Below the pieces are notes generated by a model. The model saw only the letters and a list, made by a program, of their open reading frames with translations. It was not told the DNA's origin and did no database searches. Shown here piece by piece: positions 43,429-55,599 of a stretch of DNA of 64,000 bases. Positions within the stretch are counted from its first letter, which is position 1, and each line of letters opens with the position of its first letter. The DNA lies in NCBI GenBank assembly GCA_047495785.1, contig JBLDXI010000033.1, positions 1,612,001 to 1,676,000 of the forward strand, read 5' to 3'. The DNA is from Lepidodermella squamata. Lineage: Eukaryota > Gastrotricha. The translations under genes were made by a program, and so were the position numbers.

Positions 43429-46400
43429 GGTGTGAGATCTTTACAGTTATACACGAGGTCTATTTCAAAATCGGAGTTAATGATAGATAGACCACAAAAA
43501 TTACGCTATTCAAGATGTAACAATCAAAAATACATTAAAGGAGTTATCAGGTTTCTTTAGGCCGGTGTAGGAGGGGAAAAATAATGCGGTAAAGAATATG
43601 GGAATCCGGTTACAAAAAGTATAGGTACAATGGGGTGATTACAATCTAAATATTAGCGACCGATAGTGATATCGAGCTGTAATATACGATTCTCATTTTT
43701 GCAATAGAGTGGCTGCCTGCGCTATTCAGCTCAGAACTAGCAGACTGCTTGCCGTGTTAGCGAGCGTGTAATAATAATGATTGTGCATAGGGCGGATGGC
43801 CACAGGGCGCTCCTTGCTTTATTACTATGCGCATAGCCAGGTATTATGGGTAGGTAAGTATAATATAAATACCGCACCGTTTGGTAGCAGCAGCTAAAAG
43901 AGGCTGCGTTTTTCGTGTGTATCATTAATGCGCCACATACAGCAGAAACCGCGTGAGAAAAAATTGGTTATGGAGGGGAGTTGCGGTTTTTTTCACCTCT
44001 CCAACCGTCGAAACGACGCGAACAGGTTAGCCCGTTTGATGAGGTCAAAACGGGCGCTGCTATTCAGAAGCCGCCTTTGATCTTTTAAATATATGACGCG
44101 CTGCAAATAAGGCGTCACTCGTCACGTTTTGAATGGATGCGAAACGAGAAGAAGCGATTATTTCGTCAGTCTGATGAGGAGTCTTGTGTAATTTATTACG
44201 CCGATAAAGAAATAATGCGAGAGAGGGAGAGGACGCGAGAAAAAAAGAAAATCACCCGCGACAAGCGCATTGACCAACTATATCGTGTGGCAAATTTTTT
44301 TCCCTTCTAGAAATTTTTTGTATAAAAAATATGCGCCCGACGCGCTATTCACAATGAGAGGCGAAGCGAGGGCGCGGCGGATAGAAAAAAAACGAGTGCA
44401 AAAATCGATAATATAGCCGCCGCATCACATTATCCGAAAAATGCCCGATAATTTTTATTGAACGAAAATTCAATGAAAATACAAAGGGCAGCATCACTGG
44501 TAAAATAATACAAAAAAGTCCTTGTAGTAGTTATTCGGCGATAGATAGTTTTTCTTCTGAGGAAAAACTGGGTTGTTAAACAAGTATCGGTCAGCCGTTT
44601 GACTCCGAGCGACGAAAATTGAGACTAATTATGCGCTCTCTAGCACCCTATTTAACACGCTTTAAGCTTGTGCTCAACTTTTGCGCTAAATTTTCGATCG
44701 ATATCGCCCGTAAGGCAGTTTTTCTTGCAGAAAAATAACAATGCGAAGAAAAAACATTCTAAGAGTATGAACTCATAAAATTTTCAGCACCATCGCAACT
44801 AAAAAAATTGGATGCACCGGCCATAGGCGAATGAAATAAACCTTGCAAAAGTACCTAATAATTCAAAGAGTGCACTAGAATCGGAAATCATGGACGATTC
44901 TTAAGTTGCCTCTGTTTTTTGTGTGATATTTTAAGCGACACTCAAGGGCAACAATTTCCTCTGAAATAGCCCATAAAATGAAATACAATAATAATTTGAC
45001 TCACCTATTCGATTTGTTGACTTCTGGCCAAATTAAAACTCGCTTTTTTTCCTCGGTTAAAAAATGAGAAAATTCGCTTTCTATTTAATTTGTCTAAAAT
45101 AATGAATAGGAATTATTAGTCGGACCAATTCTTAACTGATACGAATCATCGGCGAACGAGAAACGTTCGGACTTCGACCCATCATGCTTCGCATAAAAAT
45201 ATGAGAATAAGAGAGAAGGGAGCGGTGATCGAAAATAAATTTCACTATGACCTAGCATTATTACGTAATACTATGAAAAATTGTACGTCTAAGGTTCATA
45301 ACGAGCACTGCTACCGACAACATTTCACGGCCATAGCTTTGCACAGTAGTAAAAAAGTTTCGATGGCCCTATGATCCTGTGATCGAAGCTCTAGGAATTC
45401 TTAGCATGAAAGTTGCGACCTAGGAACAGGATTTGGCTTGCCTTCGAAATCATTCTCAATTTCCGAAGTATCATACTCGGGTAGAGATAAAAGTAAATGA
45501 GCCTCAGATCTGAGACCTGCGCAGAAATCGACGCCAATATGCCTAGCTTTTATAGAGTGCATCAGGCCAGGGTGCATAAAACAAGGTTCATATGTCACTA
45601 AAACGATGGTTATTCGCATAGATGGTGCCTTTTTTGCTTCACGCATGATCAAAGGCTTTGCATATTCCAGCTCTGTGGGTCTACCTTTCGTGAAAAAATA
45701 TGGGTTCTAGCCAAGAGACGTCTAACAGAATGCTCAGCAAAAAATGAACATCCCAACGATGTTGTAGTGCACAAATTGAAGGATGGCTAAAACCGAAAAA
45801 GTGCGCGTATCCACCTTAATAAATAATGCGTGTTATTTTTTCTTCGCATCTGTGTGGTTTGATATAAATAGCATGTTTTGCGACATGAGCGAGCCAACGA
45901 GAGGCGCAGCAGCTGAACGCTGCTATATCATCGACGTGAGCCATACCGTTTGTGCGGTTCCCTGAACGCTGAACAGGATGGCTGGAAACGGCTGAGAGAG
46001 CATATTCTTTACAGAAAAATACAGCCGCGCTATCTATTTTCCCGGTTTCATGCATACTTGCACATGTGAGGGGAACGCCATCAAGAAAAGGCAAGGGCTC
46101 TCGTCTCTGACGTATAACAGTTTAGGCATGTTATCATTGTTATGTGGTATACAAAAGAATATGCCCAAAAATGGCCCACCGCATCTCGGCGGCGGTGTGC
46201 GCTAGGCGGTGTGTGCCTCAGCTGCGGTGGGTTTATTATTGCTATAGCGGTTCCTGCATCGGAACTGAGTAGTATATACGCTAACGCGTAATGGGCTTGA
46301 TGTTTCGTGTAAAGGCGCACACCCATGTAATATTATAGCGCAAAAAACGCGCGAGAAAAAACTATCTTGATCCCGCAATAACCCCCTACCACCGTTGGAA

Positions 46401-48104
46401 GTACGTAGGCGATGCAAGTAATTGCGTTTATGTTGGAATATTGGCTACAGAATCTGAGCATTGAGTATATAAAAGTAAAGTTTCCCAAGCTGAGCGGGTA
46501 AAATCGATGGAAAAATCGACTCAAGCGCAGATTATTGAAGATGATTGGATCTCAAGAATCGAAGTTGATCGGAGTCTTCTAGATTTCGCATTGCTGATGT
46601 TTTTTTTGAAATTGTCCCTAAGCTATCAGGTTAATGAAAATTAGACACAAACAATCTCGGTGCAATTTTTTTGCGTAGATGACACCTGATCATCGAATTT
46701 AAGAGAGCCTTGAGCTATACGACACAATCGATAAGCGCGTGTGTTGATGAAGATGGCGAGAACTCGGAATACAAGAAAACTGTTGATAATAATGCTAATG
46801 AAGGGAGAGTAATAATCACTACAGTAAAATCCTTCCTCTGTGCTCGTGCTGTGTTTTTTTCACTTTTTCTGCAGTATATTATCACTGCGATGAAGTGATC
46901 CGACGCAGCAGCTGCGCCTCCATCTCTCCCTCATCGCGGATTTTTTTTCGCTGAGATCTACCTGCGTGTATGTCTCATTCGCAATCGCGCTTGCATTACG
47001 TTTTTTTCTCGGCTACTTCCGCGGAGTTTTTATGCACTCTGCGCATTTTTAACGATAATAGGGCGGAACATATGTAGTAATATTGCGAATAGAGTTATAT
47101 AAGATGCTTATTATTTCTGCATTAATGTAAATTAAACACGCCGTTGCCTGCCGAAAAATTTACTCATTTGTCTGGCCATTGGGGTATAGCGCAGAAATTA
47201 CGTGCCAATAACAGAATCGATGTAGCCGGCTTCGTGAGATCGCAAAAAAACTTGGCTACCAAATATTCGCGAGCTGGCAGTAGAATAATAAAAAAATAAT
47301 TAGGTAAAGGACCGTTTTCGATTCAGGTTAATGCGAATGAGTAGGAAATATGCCGTCGAGAATTTATTTTATTTCTCTCATGCTTGATTGAAAGTGTAAA
47401 TTGCTATTTCTTTGATTAAAAGGACGAAATAAAAACAGCTAAACAATCACAAGTTCCCACATCAAGTGCAACCGTATGCGAGAAGGTCATATATTTCTAT
47501 CGGATTTTCCGGGCTGGGCGAGGTCTGATTCCAAGCCACACCGCTTTATCGAACAGGCCGTAATTTCTTCACAGACCCAGAAAAATCATTATGAGCTATT
47601 TTAGATTCGTGTTGGCTGTCAAATAGAGCAATATGACCTAATACACTTTTTATTTTTTTTCTCATCTATCAAATGCAGGCTGACCAATCGGGACATTGTT
47701 GGAAAAAACCGGCGATGGCATTTTTCAATCCGACATTGAACTAAAAGTGGCACGATCCCTCAATAATAAATGGTGGCTTTTTTCGACTGAATATCGCCTG
47801 AAATATTCAGACGATATAAATTGTTCTCCATCTGCTGCTATTTCAATTAACAGTTACTTCAACTTCATCGCAGCAGTGCATGGACGCTAAAGACCTCGGA
47901 AAAGTTATTAAAAAGCCGCAGGGTCACTACCCTTTTAATCAAGTGTACCATTCGAGCAATTATTCGATAGCCTTGTATATATGCCTATCAGCTGTTCCAA
48001 TGTCTGCTCGACAGTAAAAGGCAATTTGTAGCAAAAACTATATTGATAAACACTTCCTAGCTTGGAAACCTTCTTCTATTTTTTCAATTTAAGCAGGCTT
48101 GATT
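43429..48104. other. Long divergent upstream region between the two arginine kinase genes
   Basis: 4.7 kb without a supported gene. It separates the start of the eight-domain gene (minus) from the single-domain kinase (plus). Several short open frames have no domain. The nonamer AATAATGCG occurs on the plus strand at 43580, 44211 and 45822 (also 43233 in intron 1 and 50242). A regulatory role is only a guess. Confidence 0.4.
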
Positions 48105-49181
48105 ATGGCTACGTGCTGGGTCGCAGGTAAGAAATCGACGATTCCTATTACTTACCCTCTTTTCGCAGATAACAACCAATCATTGATGCGAAAATATTTG
48201 ACCAAAGAAATGTTCGAAACGCTCAAGGATAAAATAACATCGAAGGGCACGACACTTCGCGACATTTGTATCACCGGGGTCATGAATCAGCATTCATTGA
48301 TTGGGATCTACCTGGGCGATGAAGAGTGCTACAACACTTTCGAGCCTCTATACGACCTTGTCATTGAAGATTACCACGCGCCATACAAAGTTACCGAAAC
48401 TCACAAAACTGACTTCGACCCGAGCCACCTTGAAGTAGCTAATCCTGACCCTGACGGGAAATTTATCAAGTCGACCCGAATTAGGGTCGCACGAAACCTC
48501 AAAGGCTTTGGTCTAGCTTTAACTCTTACGACCGAGGAACGCCTCGCTATTGAAAGCAAAGTTGTCGAAATTCTGGAATCTCTCGGCGGTGAATTCAAGG
48601 GCAAATACTGCCCATTGAAAGGAATGGATGAAGAAACTCGGAAGCAGTTGGTCGCAGATCATTTCCTGTTCAAGAAAGAGGACAACTTCAAGGCATCGGC
48701 CGGTATTCTAGACGACTGGCCTGAGGGTCGAGGCATTTTTTTCAACGATAATAAGACCTTCTTGGTCTGGATCAATGAGGGCGATCATGTCAGGATCATC
48801 TCAATGCAACCTGGCGGTGACATTGAGGCGGTTTTCACCCGCCTGGCGACAGCGGTTAACGAGCTTAGTTCAAAGCTAGGTTTCCAGACCAATCAGCATC
48901 TTGGAAACCTGACTTCATGCCCGAGCAATCTAGGAACAGGAATGCGAGCTTCAGTTCACGTCAAGATCCCGCATGCCAGTCAACACCCTGATTTTCAGTC
49001 TGTTCTAGACAAGTACCATATTCAAGCTCGAGGCATTGATGGCGAACATTCGGAATCGAAAGACGGAATCTACGACATTTCCAACCTACGCCGCCTTGGC
49101 CAATCAGAGGTTCAATGCGTTCAAGATATGTACGACGGCGTGACTAAGCTGCTCGAAATGGAAAAATCATTGGCCAAATAA
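48105..49181 (+). CDS. Divergent single-domain arginine kinase homologue with altered active site (358 residues)
   Basis: Single coding exon on the plus strand; first ATG at 48105, with a possible 5' UTR acceptor just upstream. Full-length phosphagen kinase: N-terminal domain, STRIRVARN, catalytic Cys in T-S-C-P-S-N-L-G-T-G-M-R-A and the GEHSES loop are kept. Compared with the eight tandem domains and with the Limulus enzyme numbering, three key positions differ. NEED becomes NEGD, so the catalytic Glu225 is Gly. D-S-G-V-G becomes H-S-L-I-G, so Asp62 is His in the guanidino-specificity loop. G-D-R-F becomes E-D-N-F, so Arg193, its partner, is Asn. Loss of these points to weak catalysis, another guanidino substrate or a non-catalytic role. 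The frame is intact, so it is unlikely to be a dead pseudogene. Confidence 0.85.
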   Translation: MATCWVAGKKSTIPITYPLFADNNQSLMRKYLTKEMFETLKDKITSKGTTLRDICITGVMNQHSLIGIYLGDEECYNTFEPLYDLVIEDYHAPYKVTETHKTDFDPSHLEVANPDPDGKFIKSTRIRVARNLKGFGLALTLTTEERLAIESKVVEILESLGGEFKGKYCPLKGMDEETRKQLVADHFLFKKEDNFKASAGILDDWPEGRGIFFNDNKTFLVWINEGDHVRIISMQPGGDIEAVFTRLATAVNELSSKLGFQTNQHLGNLTSCPSNLGTGMRASVHVKIPHASQHPDFQSVLDKYHIQARGIDGEHSESKDGIYDISNLRRLGQSEVQCVQDMYDGVTKLLEMEKSLAK

Positions 49182-49329
49182 TCTGAAGGATCTCAACTAA
49201 CTTTGAAATGACTTCTATTTAAGTGTCTTACAAAACATTTTCTCGACGGTGATTTTCAACATATTTTTCAGCCCTTTTACCTTGTGCTAATTTTTGTCTC
49301 ATTGAGCCAGCCTAATATTTCATTTTTTT

Positions 49330-50314
49330 TTATAAATTAATAAAATTTGCCATTATTATTAAGTTGAAAGCAGCGAAGCAAACAAGTGTGAATGTCGAGC
49401 TAATCGTGAATTTTAGGCTGGCACCCGAAGTTGTTGTCGGCAAAGAGGAAGTAGTCGTAGTTGCCGCTGTTGAAGTACTAGCATAGGGATCTTTACAAGC
49501 CTCGGGTAGTTGTTTAATCTGCTCTGCTGTTAAAACGGTCCGATAAACCATAACACATGCCAAAGCATCCGTTGTTTTCATGGTCACGTTTCTCCTCTGC
49601 CGGAAACTGTCAACAAACTCAACGTAGCCGAAAAAGAGCCCTCTGAAAGGGTACGGCAAGCGATCTTTTCCATCACCATTTTCCTGGAGAGGAAAACTTG
49701 ATATCGAAATCGGCTGCAATAAAGATCCTTTGTTGTCGTAAACAAAATGGCGTCCCGCCCGTGAATCATAAGTTATTGCAGCAAAATTCCAGGTTTTAGG
49801 TCTAAGCATCGAATAACGGGCTAAGCTGATCAGATTGCCGTTACCATTCCATAACTCGAGAATGTTGGGTTCGAAATAGGTGATTGCTATATCTTTCGTC
49901 ACCATAAGAATGCCACCTTGACCCTTCAACTCGGACAGATGGAAAAAGGACACGGTGTAATCTGGAGGCAGGCTCATTTCACTTCGAGCGCCTATATAGC
50001 AATCATCGCAGTCGAATTTTACAGAATAAGCCGCCTTTTGTCGGCCAAATGGGCCATCTGCCTCGGTCAGCAACCTCAGATCAACGAGAACGTTCATGTA
50101 ATTGTTGTAGCCGGACAACTCATAAATCGTTGACTTAGCATCAAATGGCCAGAAGCTGATGAGAAAGTTCGGCAAAGGCCAACCATAGGGTGTCCCAAAA
50201 TTTACAAGGCAACTGAAAATTTAGTGAATTTATTACCGATAAATAATGCGCAGTTGAAACCTACCAGAAAAATATTGCCGATCTAAGCAAAAATACTCTG
50301 AACCTTATTTTCAT
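49330..50314 (-). CDS. LamG-like surface protein with Thr/Ser stalk and likely GPI signal (310 residues)
   Basis: Exons 50314-50265 (signal peptide) and 50212-49330, phase-2 intron of 52 bases. The body is a concanavalin/LamG-like domain (about residues 20-250): W-P-F-D near the start, Y-T-V-S-F-F strand, W-N-F-A-A-I-T-Y-D strand, and the L-T-A-E-Q-I segment common at the end of such domains. It is followed by a Thr/Ser-rich stalk (about 258-280) and a hydrophobic C-terminus that fits a GPI-anchor signal. Ligand unknown. Its 3' end meets that of the divergent arginine kinase, and both transcripts probably end within about 150 bases of each other. Confidence 0.75.
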
Positions 50315-50780
50315 CTTTCAACCATGGCTGGTTCATTTTTAGCCATCCCCAAATTATTCCCCTTTAAAGATAAGGGAAAAGCTGCGAAATAAAGATAACG
50401 CAGTTTTATCGCAATGTCTTGAGGGGCGCATCCAATGTAAAATATGAGACGTTGATTTCACATTCGTTAAAAATAATAAATTTCAATGCATAAAAAATAG
50501 GCGCCGGTACAAATTTTAAGTAAGCACCGCTTCGTGATTTTCGGCGGAAAATTTTGGCAACCCGTGTAGCTAAATTTGATCATTTTCTCACATAGAACAA
50601 ACACGCAGTGCTGCATTCCTACAACACACAGCATGTTTGCTATCGCAATTTTTCCAATCTGCTATTCTCATTATTAAGGCAGTCGTGATGATGAGACTCG
50701 CAGTGCGCTGTTTACTTGCACGCACCCAACTAGAGTCCAACATTTTTTGCCAACCCGCGCGCACAATTTATCCGTGAAAA
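50315..50780. other. Divergent promoter region
   Basis: Lies between the starts of the LamG-like gene and the ankyrin gene; no exon seen. Confidence 0.4.
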
Positions 50781-53108
50781 ATGTTAAGCCAACTGACGTT
50801 TCTCGTCTCATTATGTTGCTCTGAAGTTTTAATGTGTTTATCGGCAACAACATACAAGCCATGGTCATCGAATTTCACCTACGTACCCCCGTTGACAATA
50901 GCCGCGAGTGCTGGCGACACTTATCGAATGAGAAACCTAATTCTACGCGGCGATGACGTTAACAATCTCGACTGGTTAGGGCAAACCGCCCTACATATGG
51001 CTAGCAAATTTCAGCAAGTTGAGGCGGCTCGAATTCTGCTGGAATACCGAGCTAATTGCTGCGTTCCGAACGAAGAATACGAAGAAACACCGCTGCATCT
51101 AGCGGCTAAAACTGGGTCGTTAGAAATCATCAAATTGCTACTTCGAAATGGCGCGAAGGTCAACCAAAAAATATCAGATGGTGTCATCCCTGGCGGAACC
51201 CCGCTTTCCTACGCAGCTTTGTACCTACCCGGAAATGCTTTAACCCCAAGGTTACTTCTGGAAAATGGGGCTGATCCTAACGCGGTGAATTCTCAGGGCG
51301 AGAGCGTTTTAAGGCTGTACGCCCAACACGGAAATTTAAGGGCTGTTTCCTTATTAATCGAAAATTATCGAGCGAATGTTGAACTCGGAGGTAGCGGTGG
51401 ATGCTCGCCAGTCTATTTCATGGCAGCTACTCACCACGACTCGGAACGTTGGCCTGTTCTCGGCTACTTGCTTGCTAAAGGAGCCAATCCTAACGCAGCT
51501 TGTGGGCAGCATGGGAAATCAGCGCTCCATAACGCCATTTCAACCGGTAACAAAGTTTACGTCGAGCTGCTGACGAAATATGGCGCGGATGTGAATAAAC
51601 AGGACAAGTGAGATTTAAATCGAATTTATTTTTTAATTTATTTCAATTTTTTCTTTAGGTACAAACGAACATCGCTTTACTACGCTATTATCATCCCGGA
51701 TCAGCCTGATAAGGATATGGTGAGGATCCTGTTAGAGCATGGTGCTAATCCCAACCCGGATGATTTCGGACTTTTTGGCGGTTGTGCTGGAATTTTGTCG
51801 GCTTATTTAGCCTCCCTCCGGTCGAAAACTGGAATTTTATCCGCTGATACAGCGCTTCTTGAACTGCTTCTGAAGCATAACGCGACAGTTGATGCGTCAT
51901 GTAAGGAAGATGCTTTAGCGGTCGAACGGCTTCGAAATATTTCGAGAAGTCTCAATTATGAGCCTCGAAGTTCGAAACACTCAATTACTACAACAGGTAC
52001 AATTTCGTTCCAACTTCGAACCTATTTAGCAGCATAATATTATTTTCCAGAAGCTCCTGACCCTAGAAAGATAAGTAAAACACCGGAAATGATCTTGGCT
52101 TCGGTTTTCGGGGAAAAAGATTTTTTGGATGATCTGATTCGCGAGGGTCGGAATCTGAGCAAGCACTTGCGGGAAATTGATTTCAGTGGAAAAACTGCCC
52201 TTCATTGGGCCGTGGCCGGTGAGTTCTCAACTTTGGTGAAGAATCTCATCGAAGCCGGTGCGGATTTGAACGTGGAGGAGCATATTCATGGCATGCAGCC
52301 TCTTCACATTGCCGCGGCAACTGGCAATGTAAAAATGATGCAATTCTTGTTATGGAAAGGCGCGAAAGTTAATGCGGAATGCACTTGGGGTACTCCGTTA
52401 AAAATCGCGATTGAACAAGCGAATTCTCCTGAGGCTGTTGAGCTTCTGCTCAGCAATGGAGCCAAGTTGAACCCGGAGACTGGAACCTACGACCCATCTC
52501 TACTGCATCTCGCTGCGATAAATCAAAATATTCGGATAATTCAGTTATTAGTCGAGGCCGGGGCGAATGTCAACGGGAAATCTCGAGCTGAAAATGGGCG
52601 CACTGCCTTGAGTTCGTTGGTTCAATCCGACTGCTGCTACCCTCAAATACCTGTCCTAAGTGTTTTCATCAATACATTTGGCGCCACCTTGGAATCTCGC
52701 GACGAGAACGGCAAAACTGCGCTCATGTTAGCAATCGATGCTAGGAAGAGGAAAGAAGTAATCATCTACTTGATTGCTAAAGGAGCCAGTGTCAATGTCC
52801 TGGATCCTCAGGTTGGAAAAAAGCTCTATATAATTTAAAGTCGAAATTTATAACATTTATAATAGGGCTGCAATGCTCCTATCTACAATGTGATAAAGCG
52901 AGCGGCAACTACTGCTGATCGGTACTATCGCCACTCAATGACAGGCGGGGATCAGAATGAATCTGACGATGTTGCCGACATTGTCGAGCACATGATTGCG
53001 GCTGGCGCTCGGCGGAATGCGGTTGACAAGTGCGAACGTAAGACTCCGTTGCAGTTGGCTCGAGAGAAACAGCTACGGAAAGTTGTACTGCTGCTGAAGA
53101 AGCCGTAA
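50781..53108 (+). CDS. Ankyrin-repeat protein (722 residues)
   Basis: Exons 50781-51607, 51659-51996, 52051-52811 and 52866-53108; phases 2, 1 and 0 fit. At least ten ankyrin repeats are visible, many with the G-x-T-P/A-L-H-x-A-A and L-L-x-x-G-A-x-x-N consensus, for example Q-T-A-L-H-M-A-S, E-T-P-L-H-L-A-A, K-T-A-L-H-W-A-V, M-Q-P-L-H-I-A-A and K-T-A-L-M-L-A-I. The repeats cover nearly the whole protein; no kinase, death, SOCS-box or channel domain is seen. The first 20 residues are hydrophobic and could act as a signal peptide, which would be unusual for an ankyrin protein, or translation could start further in. Role unknown. Confidence 0.8.
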
Positions 53109-53247
53109 AAAACCGGTTAATTCCTCATTTTGGGCACGAATTTCTGAACATTCTATTTTTTATTTTTCAAATAATTTTCATCTCAACTCGCTGAAAAATA
53201 AATTTCCTCATCGTCACTGAAAATAAAAACAAATAATTATTCGATTT

Positions 53248-53255
53248 TTCTAGAA
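53248..53255 (+). promoter_or_regulatory. Candidate heat shock element
   Basis: TTCTAGAA is two inverted nTTCnn/GAA units, 167 bases upstream of the TATA box of the small heat shock protein gene. A third perfect unit is not seen. Confidence 0.5.
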
Positions 53256-53414
53256 GAACTTGAAAAAAAGATGACGACCATGCCAGCTCTTGGCCGCACC
53301 ACGCGCCGCTTGAACGCGTGTTCTTTTCTTGCTGCGCAGTGGTCACAATGATGGCCAAAGTTCGATCCATTGTTCCATTGTTGACAGGTTGGCGATGGGC
53401 GCGTGCCTGCAGCG

Positions 53415-53421
53415 TATATAA
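53415..53421 (+). promoter_or_regulatory. TATA box of the small heat shock protein gene
   Basis: TATATAA lies 115 bases before the start codon, in a short, GC-richer promoter between 53109 and 53535. Confidence 0.7.
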
Positions 53422-53535
53422 CCCGGCGGCTTCACCGTTGCAAATCATCAATCGCTCTTTCGCTTAATTCAAAGCAAATCTTCTTCTCGCTTTCGTTTAT
53501 CCACGGTTTTCGGTTTCTTCACCCATCAATCTAAA

Positions 53536-55081
53536 ATGGCTTGCTCATACACCTCGATCCCCTCGACCTTCGGCGCTGCTGCCGCTGGCTTCAACACCGT
53601 CCCGGTCAACGTCCAGGGTCTGTTGAACTCTAAGGCTGGCCTCTTCTCGGGCTACCCCGCCGCCGTCGACGCTGGTCTCATCAACGCCGGTCTCACCACC
53701 CCGTCGTCGTCGTTCGCCAACTCGACCGCCTTCGACACCACCTTCAACAAGACCGCCGCTGTCGAGTACGGCTACAAGTGCGGCTACACCTACGGCCAGG
53801 AGTGCGGTGCCCAGCTCGGCTCGATCATCGCCGCCCGCCTCAACACCTTCCTCGGCGCTGAGGTCGCCGCCCGCATCGGCTCGCAGTGGTGCGCCGAGGT
53901 CTGCGCCAAGCTCGGCGCCGAACTCGCTGCCAAGCTGTGCAACGGCTGGTCGGTCGAGCAGTGCGCCCGCTGGTGCTACTCCTTCGGTGCCGAGTGCGGT
54001 GCTGAGCTCGGCGCCGTCCTCGCCCAGCGCCTCGGTGCCATCTACACCGCCCAGCACGCCGCCAGCGTCGCCTCGGTCGTCTTCGCCGAGCTGTGCGCCA
54101 AGCTGTGCTACGTCATCGCTGCCCGCGTCGCCACCTTCGCTGGCCTCAACACCTTCTCTGGCCTGAACAACTTCTCTGGCCTCAACAACTACGCTGGCCT
54201 GAACTCCTTCGGCGGCAACAACACCTGGTCGAACGTCTTCGGCGGCCTCAACACCTACGGCTACCCGACCTCTTCGTCCAGCCTGTTCGGCGGCCTGAAC
54301 AACAACACCTGGTCGTCTGGCATCTACGGCTACCCGACCTCGTCGACCTTCGGTGGCTTCGCCAACAACTGGACCGGTGCCTACGGCTACCCGACCTCGT
54401 CGTCCTTCGGCGCCTTCCCGGCCTCGAACTACGGCTCGTTCGCCAACTCCGGCCTCTTCGGCGGCAACAACTGGTTCAACACCCCGGCTGCCTTCCAGTC
54501 GGCCGCTGTTGCCGGCGACAAGCTGTACAACATCGCCTTCCGCCCGTCCTCCGAGCTCGAGCACTACACCCTGACCAACCCGATCCGCATGATCGACGTC
54601 GAGGGCAACCGCCAGCTGTACCTCGCCTTCGAGCTCAAGGGCTTCAAGCCTGAGGATGTCACCGTCACCCTGAACAAGGCCGAGCGCGCCGTCGTCGTCG
54701 AGGCTGCCCACGAGATCAAGGAGGGCAAGGAGCACCACATCGCCCGCAAGTACTCACGCAAGTTCGTCCTGCCCGAGGTGAGTAAAACCATAGAAATTTC
54801 AGTCAACTCTAACTGAATGCTTTCCATCTTTTTAGACCCTTGCCAAGATCGACCTGACCAAGGTTGAGCTCAAGTCGTGCCTGACCCAGGAGGGCTACCT
54901 CGTCGTCGAGTGCCAGCTGCCGAAGATGACCACCGAGGAGATCGCCAAGTCGCCGGTCATGTCCGAGCTGTACAACAAGCTGCCTTTCGCCGGCCACCAC
55001 GCCGTCCACAACTTCGGTGGCTTCCACTCGATCAGCCACTCCGTCAACAACGTCAAGCCCGTCACCGTCAAGACCGCCTAA
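53536..55081 (+). CDS. Small heat shock protein with a very long Cys/Ala-rich N-terminus (495 residues)
   Basis: Exons 53536-54777 and 54836-55081, phase-0 intron inside the alpha-crystallin domain. That domain lies at about residues 350-450: V-E-G-N-R-Q-L-Y-L-A-F-E-L-K-G-F-K-P-E-D-V-T, E-H-H-I-A-R-K-Y-S-R-K-F-V-L-P, then L-T-Q-E-G-Y-L-V-V-E on exon 2. Such proteins hold unfolding clients in the cytosol. The N-terminus is extreme: about 120 residues of Ala/Gly/Cys-rich amphipathic sequence (about 75-200) with ten cysteines, often followed by G-A-x-L or A-K-L. Then come Asn/Gly/Ser-rich repeats (S-G-L-N-N types) and three Y-G-Y-P-T-S-S units. Codons are overwhelmingly G/C-ending, unlike most neighbours, which fits very high expression. 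An HSE-like site and TATA box lie upstream. Confidence 0.9.
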
Positions 55082-55246
55082 GCGAAACGATTCACCGAGA
55101 TTAAGATGAGCGAAACAACGTGATTACTATACCCACAATATCAATCTCTACTAAGAACTTTGAAGAACATTTCCTTCATCATGATCATTTCATGCTGATT
55201 AATTAATTTATGTCAAATGCTTTTGCTCATGTGTTGGAAACGAATC

Positions 55247-55252
55247 AATAAA
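55247..55252 (+). terminator. Poly(A) signal of the small heat shock protein gene
   Basis: AATAAA 166 bases after the stop. The rest of 55082-55599 holds no exon that I can support. Confidence 0.6.
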
Positions 55253-55599
55253 GATCTGCGTAATTGCGTGTAGCAAACTTCCATTGTTTTACTGCGAAAA
55301 TTTTGTAGTCAAAAATTAAGTTTTTTACTCCAAAATCTAGATAGTATTCCACCCGACAAGGTACGACAATCAACCAAGTTAATAACAAAAACAATAGGAC
55401 GATGACTCATTCTCAGTTTACTGAGATGACTGGCTCCATAAAACGAGATAAGATATCATTTTAGTGTCTAAATGACCCAGAAACTACCGTTAGTGTTCTA
55501 ATGACCCTGCTTTGCACTCAGCGTGACCCGATGTTTTTTATGCGGATAAGGAAACAAAGATTCACTCGAGAATCGCCCAGTGCCGGTATTAGAGCTAAA

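Noticed and set aside
53545-54738. 397-codon minus-strand open frame over the small heat shock protein gene
   Set aside because: Shadow caused by near-absence of A/T-ending codons on the coding strand; translation is low-complexity Val/Glu/Gly/Arg.
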